A stretch of 5,110 nt of DNA from Clostridiales bacterium (GTDB lineage Bacteria > Bacillota > Clostridia > Oscillospirales > CAG-272). Below are positions 1 to 5,110 of the stretch, one piece after another; within the stretch, counting starts at the first letter, position 1; each line of letters begins with the position of its first letter. Position numbers and translations under genes: made by a program. Where the stretch lies: positions 1 through 5,110 of the forward strand of contig JAAZGC010000330.1 of the NCBI GenBank assembly GCA_012511425.1, written 5' to 3'. The notes under the pieces were generated by a model. The model saw only the letters and a list, made by a program, of their open reading frames with translations, did not search any database and was not told the origin of the DNA.

Positions 1-433
1 GCGGAGGAATAAAGCGGAAATCGATATCTCCCAATTCAAGTATTGTTCGCTTCGGAATTACCGAGCAGTCTTCGGTAAGCCACCTGCAGCCGAGGAATTC
101 ATCGAGCAGCTGATAAACGCCGTACATTGCGCCGCGCTTGTCGGAGCCGGCTATAATAATCGTTTTGCCGAAGGTTTTGATGTGCAGCCCCTCGTCACCG
201 AGCGATTCGATATCGATGCCGCAGTCAAGGGCTCTGAAATGGCTGTTGTCGCCGATGATAATCTCCTCGGATTTCGGCGCAAGATCGCAGTCAAGCGCGA
301 TATTGTACCGCGCTCCGGTTATCTCCTCAAGAAACCGTTTCAGCTCGTGAGCCGCATGGCTTACCGACGGCGATGCGGACGCGGAAATAACTATGGTATA
401 ATCAGTTTTTCTGTTGCTTGCAAGACAAATCAT
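1..433 (-). CDS. Partial glycosidase-like protein, GH67/DUF4838-type N-terminal domain (3' end beyond window)
   Basis: The reading frame is open from an ATG at 433 to the window edge, giving 144 codons with no stop; the rest of the gene lies to the left. GGAGG (complement of 441-445) sits 7 nt before the ATG, which fixes the start. The visible protein resembles the alpha/beta domain at the front of alpha-glucuronidases (Glyco_hydro_67N), GH20 domain 2 and DUF4838 proteins. It has the pattern AAHELKRFLEEITGA (about residues 27-41), EEIIIGD, then GDEGLHIKTFGKTIIIAG and RGAMYGVYQLLDEFLGCRW, ending with a VIPK segment. The catalytic barrel, if present, would be outside the window, so activity and substrate are unknown. 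No signal peptide is seen, which suggests a cytoplasmic protein acting on imported glycosides. It lies just downstream of the solute-binding protein operon but has its own candidate promoter and is separated by a terminator. The domain assignment is by motif pattern only. Confidence 0.72.
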   Translation of the reverse strand, partial: MICLASNRKTDYTIVISASASPSVSHAAHELKRFLEEITGARYNIALDCDLAPKSEEIIIGDNSHFRALDCGIDIESLGDEGLHIKTFGKTIIIAGSDKRGAMYGVYQLLDEFLGCRWLTEDCSVIPKRTILELGDIDFRFIPP

Positions 434-474
434 ATTCAGACCTCCGTTTTATGTTTATTTCGGATACCGTTTTA

Positions 475-480
475 ATTATA
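475..480 (-). promoter_or_regulatory. Candidate extended -10 promoter for the GH67/DUF4838-like gene
   Basis: On the minus strand the sequence reads TGTTATAAT, a perfect TATAAT box (complement of 475-480) preceded by TGn, the extended -10 motif. No good -35 is found at 17-18 nt upstream, which extended -10 promoters can tolerate. Transcription would start near 468, giving a leader of about 35 nt that contains the GGAGG site. It lies between the upstream terminator and the start codon, where a promoter is expected. Confidence 0.5.
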
Positions 481-525
481 ACAATTATCCGGATTAAATA
501 TACCGTAAAATATGAAATAACTGTG

Positions 526-561
526 AAAAAACGTCCATCCCGCATAAAAGGCGGGACGGAC
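526..561 (-). terminator. Intrinsic terminator of the four-gene operon
   Basis: The minus strand has an 11-bp stem (arms 533-543 and 551-561, one G-U pair), a 7-nt loop (544-550) and then six T residues shortly after the stem (complement of 526-531). It starts about 20 bp past the tandem TAA TAA stop of the solute-binding protein gene. There is no T-run on the plus strand side, so it acts in one direction only. Confidence 0.9.
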
Positions 562-579
562 AGACGAAATATTCTTTTA

Positions 580-2073
580 TTATTCGTAGAAGGTGTAAAG
601 CTTCTCGATCTGTTTTTCGACCTTGCCTATATACTTGTCGTAGTATGAGGTGAAGTCGGTTTTCTTGCCGGCAAGCAGGTCGCGGAACCAGTAAGGAATA
701 CGGTTGAAGTTGGATTCGCCGAACTGGAAGGAGAAGTCGAAGAGACGGCCTTCCATGATGATGTCAACCATGTTGGCGGTGTCGGCGTCTTCGGAATATT
801 TGCCCTTAAGAGCAACGTCGTAATATGCCGGATATACGGTCTTGTATGATTCGGCGTTCAGGCATTCATAAATCGTTCCGACGAATTCGAGGTCACCGGT
901 CGGAACCGACAGCGGAACTCCGAAAACGGAGAACTGGTCGTATGCGTTGGTGAGATATCTTTCCTGAGCTTCATCCCACTTCGGGTTGGGAAGCATTCCG
1001 TAGCTGTCCTGCATATCGCGGCAGGAGTTGAAGCAGTTGTCGAAAGCGAGAGGCGCGAAAACGACAAGACCCTGCGGGAAATATTTACTCTCGTCCCACT
1101 GATTCTTATAAACACGGCAGCCTTCGGTGTTGAAATGGAAGTTGGATATTTTTTCGAGAGCGGTAACCGTCTTCTCGGTCATTATGTCGATAGTGATATT
1201 GCCCTCGGCATCGCGGCCGGTGAGCGGCTGATCAAAGCTGGTGAGCCAGACGTCGGATGGGTTGCAGGGGAAGCAGCCGTAGCCGTAAAGGTCGGTGTCA
1301 TCCTGCTTGCCGTTGCCGTCTACGTCTTCGTATACGGTAGAGCACATTCCGATAAAGTCATCGATAACCCATTTGCCGTCGTAAACCAGGTCGTAAAGTA
1401 CCCTGTCTGTCCAGCCGTAGCTATCGGCGAGGCGCTTGTTGAAGAAGACTCCGTAGGTATACTGCATCGCCGTGATTGCAAGGTCGCCGGTTACGCAGAA
1501 GATCTTTCCGTATATTGTGGCGGAGTCGTTAGAAAGCTGGCTGTACCACGGTTTCTCAAGGTTGACGTTCGGAACGTCGTACCAGTTGTAGTATGCGCCC
1601 GCGGAGATCGGGGTGTAGGCTTTGTAGTCAAGGTGACCGTTGAGCTCGACCGAGTTATCGCCGGACTGGGCGATCTTGACTATGGCGCTGTAAGGGTCTG
1701 CGTTGAGGGTCGTCTTAATCTTACAGTTAAAACGATCTTCAATCCTTACGTTTCTTTCGTAGATGCTGTCGTTTTCAACTGCACCGGTCTGTTCTTCGGC
1801 AAAAACTTCATATTCCTTGGATTCGTTGCACATGATCCGGTAGTCTCTTCCACCGAAATCTTTTTCAGGCAGATCGTCCGGTATCAGCGCGCGTTTTTCG
1901 ATATCGGAAAGCGATTCGGTGTTGTCGACAGCCGTTGTGTCTCCGGCTGCATTATTTGCCTGTGTATCGGCAGGACCGCCCTTGTCGGAGCCGCCGCAGG
2001 CAGCCATTGACACGACGGATACAAGCATCAAAGATGCGAGCAAAGCGGTGATGAGTCTTCTGAGATTGGTCAT
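580..2073 (-). CDS. Extracellular solute-binding lipoprotein (ABC-transporter type, probably sugar)
   Basis: This is a 497-residue lipoprotein that should sit on the outer face of the membrane and capture a solute, probably a sugar or oligosaccharide, for an ABC importer. The N-terminus has a basic stretch (TNLRR), a hydrophobic core and a lipobox MAAC, with the lipidated Cys at residue 26. A Ser/Gly/Asp/Thr-rich, low-complexity linker follows to about residue 55. The mature part begins with DLPEKDFGG, and NDSIYERNVRIEDRFN is a pattern typical of family-1-like binding proteins of gut Clostridia. Residues 250-261 (DVDGNGKQDDTD) match an EF-hand-like calcium loop. An ATG 18 nt upstream (2091) is in frame, but it overlaps the G-rich ribosome-binding site, so 2073 is preferred. 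The gene ends with tandem TAA TAA and is last in its operon, 31 bp after the Nudix gene. No permease or ATPase gene is visible. Ten Cys residues remain in the mature part, which is many for a surface protein. The ligand is unknown. Confidence 0.88.
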   Translation of the reverse strand: MTNLRRLITALLASLMLVSVVSMAACGGSDKGGPADTQANNAAGDTTAVDNTESLSDIEKRALIPDDLPEKDFGGRDYRIMCNESKEYEVFAEEQTGAVENDSIYERNVRIEDRFNCKIKTTLNADPYSAIVKIAQSGDNSVELNGHLDYKAYTPISAGAYYNWYDVPNVNLEKPWYSQLSNDSATIYGKIFCVTGDLAITAMQYTYGVFFNKRLADSYGWTDRVLYDLVYDGKWVIDDFIGMCSTVYEDVDGNGKQDDTDLYGYGCFPCNPSDVWLTSFDQPLTGRDAEGNITIDIMTEKTVTALEKISNFHFNTEGCRVYKNQWDESKYFPQGLVVFAPLAFDNCFNSCRDMQDSYGMLPNPKWDEAQERYLTNAYDQFSVFGVPLSVPTGDLEFVGTIYECLNAESYKTVYPAYYDVALKGKYSEDADTANMVDIIMEGRLFDFSFQFGESNFNRIPYWFRDLLAGKKTDFTSYYDKYIGKVEKQIEKLYTFYE

Positions 2074-2081
2074 AAATGAAA

Positions 2082-2089
2082 ATCCCCCC
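2082..2089 (-). promoter_or_regulatory. Ribosome-binding site that decides the lipoprotein start
   Basis: The minus strand reads GGGGGGAT here, 8-10 nt before the ATG at 2073. The alternative in-frame ATG at 2091 abuts this G-run and has no ribosome-binding site of its own, so the shorter 497-residue product is favoured. Confidence 0.6.
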
Positions 2090-2103
2090 ATATAGATAAA
2101 TTT

Positions 2104-2109
2104 ATTATA
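2104..2109 (-). promoter_or_regulatory. Possible internal -10 box ahead of the lipoprotein gene
   Basis: A perfect TATAAT (complement of 2104-2109) overlaps the stop codon of the Nudix gene, and transcription would begin near 2097, just before the lipoprotein ribosome-binding site. No convincing -35 or TGn motif accompanies it, and the hexamer is partly forced by the CTA-TAA-TAA end of the Nudix gene. It could give the binding protein extra expression, but this is speculative. Confidence 0.25.
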
Positions 2110-2653
2110 GGTTTTTTTGCAGCCAAAGGCGGGTTTTGAGGATCGCCGCTTGGGTTTTTCCGTCCTTTATCTCGCCGTTCATTATCATTTCCGTGAGTCT
2201 GTCAAGCGGGATTCGGTCAACGGATATAAATTCGCCGTCGTCAAAATCGGTATTGCCGAAGCGCAGCCCTCGCGCAAGATACATATAGATCTTTTCGTCA
2301 AGAATAGCCGGACTCGGCCAGTATTCTCCGAGGAAGACAAGCTCATCCGCCGAAGCCCCCGTTTCTTCTTTCAGCTCCCGCCGTGCGCATCCGGAGGGAT
2401 CCTCCGCATCGCCTTTGTCAAGCTTTCCGGCGGGGATTTCGAGGGTTTCGGTATAGAAAGGATAACGGAACTGGCGGACGCAGATCACACAGCCGTCGTC
2501 TGTCAGCGGAACGACGCAGCAGGCGCCGGGATGCCGCACTACTTCGCGAAAGGCGGGCTTGCCGTCCGGAAGCTCGATCGAATCAAGCTCGACGCGGAAG
2601 ATATGTCCGATAAACTTTGTCTCGCCGGATATCTTTTTTTCTTCACCGGTCAT
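2105..2653 (-). CDS. Nudix hydrolase, ADP-ribose pyrophosphatase type
   Basis: This 182-residue protein is probably a cytoplasmic Nudix enzyme that splits ADP-ribose, or a related nucleoside diphosphate sugar, into AMP and ribose 5-phosphate using Mg2+. Length and layout fit the bacterial ADP-ribose pyrophosphatase family: an N-terminal strand region (VVRHPGACCVVPL), then VRQFRYPF and ETLEIPAGKLDKG leading into the Nudix box. The catalytic half is intact, E84-x7-R92-E93-L94-x-E96-E97-x-G99. The loop between G76 and E84 is two residues longer than the GX5E consensus. A Pro at 115, about 16 residues past the box, is the position typical of ADP-ribose-specific members. The ATG at 2653 follows GGAG (complement of 2661-2664) by 7 nt. 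The gene lies 51 bp after oxidoreductase B and 31 bp before the lipoprotein gene with no terminator between them, so it is likely co-transcribed. Exact substrate preference is not certain. Confidence 0.9.
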   Translation of the reverse strand: MTGEEKKISGETKFIGHIFRVELDSIELPDGKPAFREVVRHPGACCVVPLTDDGCVICVRQFRYPFYTETLEIPAGKLDKGDAEDPSGCARRELKEETGASADELVFLGEYWPSPAILDEKIYMYLARGLRFGNTDFDDGEFISVDRIPLDRLTEMIMNGEIKDGKTQAAILKTRLWLQKNL

Positions 2654-2704
2654 GATACGGCTCCGAAGCGGTGTTTTTGTGGAATATCTGCATATAAAGC
2701 GATT

Positions 2705-3562
2705 TTAAATCATTTCTTCGCGTCCGGTCTCGAGCGAGCGCTTCACGGCGGCGATAATTCGCACCGGGATTATATGCTGCTCTGCCGTCATCGAAGATTT
2801 GCCGGTCTTTACCATTTCGGCGAAGTGGGCAAATTCTGCCTCATATATGCCGTCGCAGGTGGTCTTTATCGCCTTCCAGCCCTTTGTGCCGTAAACAACG
2901 GCGGTGTAGGTGTTTTCGAAATTCATCACGACATCGAAGCTGTCGTATCTCGCCACCGCCATCAGGTGATTGCCGCTTCTGAACGACATCACCGAGCGCA
3001 CGTTATACCCGAAGAGGGTGCACATTTCTTCAACCAAATGGCTCGAATAGAACCAAAGCCCGCTGTACGGCGAATCGAGATCGACCGCGAAAGTGATCAT
3101 GGCGGATGTGACATCGCCGATTTCTCCCTTTTCGATCTCATCTTTGAGCTTTAAAATCTCCGGAGAGTATTTGCATCCCGAGCCGCCGCTTATCGGGACA
3201 TTCAGCGCCGCCGCTTCGGCGACAAGAGCCTGAGCCTCTCCGACGCTTGTGGTAAAAGGCTTGTCGATAAACGCGGGTTTTCCGGCTCTTATGAAGGGCA
3301 GGGCAAAGTCTTTGTGATACTTGCCGTCTCTTGCGGTTACCATGACGCAGTCGACCAGCGGAAGCATCTGCTCGATGCTGTCGCAGATCACAATCCCGCT
3401 GTCCGGATGCTTTGCTTTAATGGCTTCGCTCGGCGCCTTTTCATGCGCATAAAGCGCAGCTACCCTGAATTCGTATTCGTATTTCGAGCCGGGGGTGTTC
3501 ACTATGTCGGCAAAAGCCGCGGCGTGCGAGTTCTCGGTGCCTAAAATGCCTATTCTGTACAT
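2705..3562 (-). CDS. Gfo/Idh/MocA-like oxidoreductase B (short, atypical)
   Basis: This 285-residue protein resembles NAD(P)-dependent Gfo/Idh/MocA dehydrogenases, cytoplasmic enzymes that oxidise or reduce sugars, inositols and similar polyols. The Rossmann part opens with IGILGTENSHAAAF, where the usual GxGxxG is replaced by a GxxGxxxSH pattern. A strand ending in DCVMVTARDGKYH follows, then the cofactor/catalytic motif as DKP (residues 100-102) instead of EKP, with Lys101 kept. The C-terminal alpha/beta domain starts near residue 125 and has His175 in WFYSSHLVEEM where the family has its catalytic His. At 285 residues it is shorter than the usual 330-400, with a reduced C-terminal domain. 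The start is supported by GGAGGG (complement of 3568-3573) 5 nt before the ATG. It begins 12 bp after the stop of oxidoreductase A, so the two are surely co-transcribed. Whether it binds NAD or NADP, and its substrate, are unknown. Confidence 0.87.
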   Translation of the reverse strand: MYRIGILGTENSHAAAFADIVNTPGSKYEYEFRVAALYAHEKAPSEAIKAKHPDSGIVICDSIEQMLPLVDCVMVTARDGKYHKDFALPFIRAGKPAFIDKPFTTSVGEAQALVAEAAALNVPISGGSGCKYSPEILKLKDEIEKGEIGDVTSAMITFAVDLDSPYSGLWFYSSHLVEEMCTLFGYNVRSVMSFRSGNHLMAVARYDSFDVVMNFENTYTAVVYGTKGWKAIKTTCDGIYEAEFAHFAEMVKTGKSSMTAEQHIIPVRIIAAVKRSLETGREEMI

Positions 3563-3574
3563 TTTATCCCTCCG

Positions 3575-4687
3575 TTAATCTTCTGCATCGGGCAGCACGA
3601 AATCGACGGAAAGCGGATTCTGACGATGTGCTTCCTCGATAACCGCTATCTGCTGAACGACTTGTCCCGCGTGTATCTCAAGCGGAGCACCGTTTACAAG
3701 ATGCTCGTATATCATGGTGTAATAGCGGTCGACGGCGGAATTGAACGCCGCGCTGCCGCTGCCGCTCCAGCTGTCCGAATGCCACTTGAGCGTTTCTCCG
3801 CAGTATTTCGGCATTCCTTCGTCGGTTGCGAGAGGTTCGCGAATCAGCTTCTGAGCCGGAGCTTCCGCCGGATCGTACCATTTCCATTCCATCTCCGACA
3901 TACTGCCCTTGAGTCCGCCGTATTGTCCCTGAATCCGATAGGTAAAGCAGGGATAGGGGTTGCATGATGAGATCATGAGGTCGATCAGCGGTTTGTCTTT
4001 CGCCGTCAGAATAAGCTTAACATAATCTTCGGCATCGCCCCAGGTGTTGACTCTGTCCATCCTGCAGAAGACATTCAGCCCTTCGCCCGGCATTACGTCA
4101 TACATGTCGAGCAGATTAAGCGCCTGGTCGAGCGGATGCGGTCCGGTGTTATAAAGAGAGCCGCCGCCCATGCACTGCAGCGTCTGCCAGTCCCAGCGTC
4201 GGGAAAAGCCGTCAAAGGATATGTCGATTTCAATAATCCTGCCGAGCACCCCGGAAGCAATAACCTTCTTCACCTGATCGAAATAGGGAGTGAACCTCGA
4301 CTGCTGGAAAACGTTGTACATAACGCCCTTTTCGGCCGCTTTTGCGATAAGCCCACGGACTTCCTCCGAACGCATCGCTGCCGGCTTTTCGCAGACTGCG
4401 TTGAATCCGTGTTCGAGAAGTTCCAAGGTTACGGGATAATGCTCATAGCTGAATGTCGAATTGATAACAAGGTCAATATCCCTGCGGTCCAAAATCGAGC
4501 GCCAGTCGGAATAAACGGTGCATCCTGAACCATATTCGACCTCGGCACGCTGCCGGCGTTCGGCAATTTCGTCTGCGGCGGCGACCACTTTAAATCGTCC
4601 GCCGTTTGCGTCAGAGTTAAAGAAAGCGCCGTGGATATCCCGGCCGCTCCGCCCCTGACCGATAATCGCAATATTTAATTGTCTCAT
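3575..4687 (-). CDS. Gfo/Idh/MocA family NAD(P)-dependent oxidoreductase A
   Basis: This 370-residue protein is a cytoplasmic dehydrogenase of the Gfo/Idh/MocA family, which acts on sugars, amino sugars or cyclitols with NAD(P). The Rossmann domain has GQGRSGRDIHG (residues 10-20), an acidic residue after the second strand (AAADE, 36-40) that hints at NAD preference, and the hallmark EKP at 100-102. The C-terminal domain carries GGGSLYNTGPHPLDQAL (174-190), including His184 and Asp187 expected in the active site. Length is normal for the family. The frame is open further upstream to 4981, but that stretch runs through the promoter, the mscL terminator and the mscL coding region. The start is therefore set at the ATG at 4687, which is preceded by GAGG (complement of 4696-4699) with 8 nt spacing and begins a perfect family N-terminus. 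It is the first gene of the operon. The substrate cannot be deduced. Confidence 0.93.
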   Translation of the reverse strand: MRQLNIAIIGQGRSGRDIHGAFFNSDANGGRFKVVAAADEIAERRQRAEVEYGSGCTVYSDWRSILDRRDIDLVINSTFSYEHYPVTLELLEHGFNAVCEKPAAMRSEEVRGLIAKAAEKGVMYNVFQQSRFTPYFDQVKKVIASGVLGRIIEIDISFDGFSRRWDWQTLQCMGGGSLYNTGPHPLDQALNLLDMYDVMPGEGLNVFCRMDRVNTWGDAEDYVKLILTAKDKPLIDLMISSCNPYPCFTYRIQGQYGGLKGSMSEMEWKWYDPAEAPAQKLIREPLATDEGMPKYCGETLKWHSDSWSGSGSAAFNSAVDRYYTMIYEHLVNGAPLEIHAGQVVQQIAVIEEAHRQNPLSVDFVLPDAED

Positions 4688-4693
4688 TAATAT

Positions 4694-4699
4694 CGCCTC
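4694..4699 (-). promoter_or_regulatory. Ribosome-binding site setting the start of oxidoreductase A
   Basis: GAGGCG on the minus strand lies 6-8 nt before the ATG at 4687. With the promoter just upstream, it rules out the longer in-frame starts beyond 4730. Confidence 0.6.
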
Positions 4700-4723
4700 G
4701 AATCCTGTGGATCGTATAAATAT

Positions 4724-4752
4724 AGTATAACAGATTACTAATAAAAAATCAA
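4724..4752 (-). promoter_or_regulatory. Sigma-A-type promoter of the oxidoreductase/Nudix/lipoprotein operon
   Basis: The minus strand has TTGATT (complement of 4747-4752), a 17-bp T-rich spacer and TATACT (complement of 4724-4729), with a TGn extended -10 directly before it. This matches 4 of 6 and 5 of 6 consensus bases at ideal spacing. Transcription would start near 4717, leaving a leader of about 30 nt before the ATG at 4687. It lies downstream of the mscL terminator, so the operon appears to be transcribed independently. No clear operator palindrome overlaps it. Confidence 0.75.
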
Positions 4753-4820
4753 CCGTTTTAAGGAATTTTCCGGAAATATACAAATCCCGAAGAACAAAAT
4801 ATGTGAAAACATACAATGCC

Positions 4821-4838
4821 TCGGATACCGATATCCGA
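4821..4838. repeat. Short perfect inverted repeat, 7-bp arms
   Basis: TCGGATA (4821-4827) and TATCCGA (4832-4838) are separated by CCGA. The repeat sits between the mscL terminator T-tract and the operon promoter, about 70 bp upstream of the -35. It could be a regulator-binding site or a second hairpin behind the terminator; nothing in the sequence decides between these. Confidence 0.4.
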
Positions 4839-4869
4839 AAAAATAAAAAAGCCGCGTTTAACGGCTTTT
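4838..4869 (-). terminator. Intrinsic terminator of mscL
   Basis: On the minus strand AAAAGCCG (complement of 4862-4869) pairs with CGGCTTTT (complement of 4847-4854) around a 7-nt loop. The stem runs into a long T-tract broken by one A (complement of 4838-4850). It begins about 20 bp after the mscL stop codon and separates mscL from the downstream operon. Confidence 0.9.
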
Positions 4870-4889
4870 CGGTTGTCATTCGGGAATCG

Positions 4890-5110
4890 TCACTTTTCCT
4901 TGATGACATCAAGGATAGAGGTGAGCAGCTCCTCGGTTGTCGGCTTTTTCTCGGCTTCCGCTTTCGCTTTGGCTGCTGCATCAGCGGCTTCCTTCTCGGC
5001 GATCTTCTTTGCGTTGATCTTCTTGTCGGCGCTGTTTATGCCTTTTATTACCAGGAACATGCAGATAGCGATAACGACGAACTGAATGATTACCTGAACA
5101 AAGCTGCCCC
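4890..5110 (-). CDS. mscL: Large-conductance mechanosensitive channel MscL, C-terminal part (5' end beyond window)
   Basis: The last 72 codons plus a TGA stop (4890-4892) are present; the start lies to the right of the window. MscL is a homopentameric membrane channel that opens under membrane tension to release solutes during osmotic downshock. The fragment starts with GSFVQVIIQFVVIAICMFLV, which matches the start and core of the second transmembrane helix, followed by IKGIN at its cytoplasmic end. Next comes a long Ala/Lys/Glu-rich linker of about 30 residues, and then the C-terminal bundle motif TTEELLTSILDVIKEK, equivalent to the family's EELLTEIRDLLK ending. The first transmembrane helix is not visible. 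The gene has its own terminator and is probably unrelated in function to the downstream operon. Confidence 0.93.
   Translation of the reverse strand, partial: GSFVQVIIQFVVIAICMFLVIKGINSADKKINAKKIAEKEAADAAAKAKAEAEKKPTTEELLTSILDVIKEK

Noticed and set aside
1135..2010. 291-codon plus-strand frame opposite the solute-binding lipoprotein
   Set aside because: It is the antisense shadow of a well-supported lipoprotein gene. Its Val/Gly-rich, hydrophobic look comes from reverse-reading Asp/Tyr/Ala codons.
2654..2704. Possible promoter or hairpin in the 51-bp gap between oxidoreductase B and the Nudix gene
   Set aside because: No -35/-10 pair and only very short stems are seen; nothing separates the genes into different transcripts.
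2117..3154. 345-codon open frame on the plus strand across the Nudix and oxidoreductase B genes
   Set aside because: It is antisense to two genes with clear family motifs and crosses the gap between them; its translation resembles no family and it has no ribosome-binding site. It follows from codon bias on the other strand.
4688..4981. 98-residue N-terminal extension of oxidoreductase A with an apparent membrane segment
   Set aside because: The extension runs through the mscL coding end, a terminator and a promoter. The family N-terminus starts exactly at the ATG at 4687, so the hydrophobic stretch is translated AT-rich spacer.
4816..5085. 89-codon plus-strand frame at the right edge
   Set aside because: It is antisense to the recognisable MscL C-terminus and lacks family resemblance.
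1..5110. Search for CRISPR repeats, tRNA/rRNA, insertion sequences, toxin-antitoxin or phage-defence genes
   Set aside because: No repeat array, cloverleaf-like segment, transposase, terminal inverted repeats or defence-type protein was found; base and codon use look even across the window.

Overview
This looks like bacterial DNA from a Gram-positive anaerobe, most likely a gut or rumen clostridium (Oscillospirales or Christensenellales-like). That placement is inferred from a solute-binding lipoprotein of the type common in those genomes, strong GGAGG ribosome-binding sites, balanced base composition and tight gene spacing. No 16S or marker gene is present to confirm it. Every supported gene lies on the minus strand, so transcription runs from high to low coordinates.

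Layout in order of transcription. (1) At the right edge is the 3' end of mscL, a mechanosensitive channel gene, closed by an intrinsic terminator at 4838-4869. (2) A 202-bp spacer carries that terminator and then a well-formed sigma-A-type promoter (-35 at 4747-4752, -10 at 4724-4729). (3) A probable four-gene operon follows: Gfo/Idh/MocA oxidoreductase A (3575-4687), 12 bp, Gfo/Idh/MocA-like oxidoreductase B (2705-3562), 51 bp, a Nudix hydrolase of the ADP-ribose pyrophosphatase type (2105-2653), 31 bp, and an extracellular solute-binding lipoprotein (580-2073). It ends in a strong intrinsic terminator at 526-561. (4) A 146-bp spacer holds this terminator and an extended -10 promoter. (5) The left edge holds the first 144 codons of a gene resembling the N-terminal domain of GH67/DUF4838-type glycosidases.

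The likely theme is carbohydrate handling. A lipoprotein captures an oligosaccharide or related solute, two NAD(P)-dependent dehydrogenases modify a sugar or cyclitol, and the neighbouring glycosidase-like protein may act on glycosides. The Nudix enzyme is an unusual member and may clear ADP-ribose or another nucleotide-sugar-like by-product. No permease genes are in the window. Substrate and pathway cannot be read from sequence alone. There is no phage, IS element, CRISPR array, tRNA or rRNA, and no stretch over 300 bases lacks a gene.
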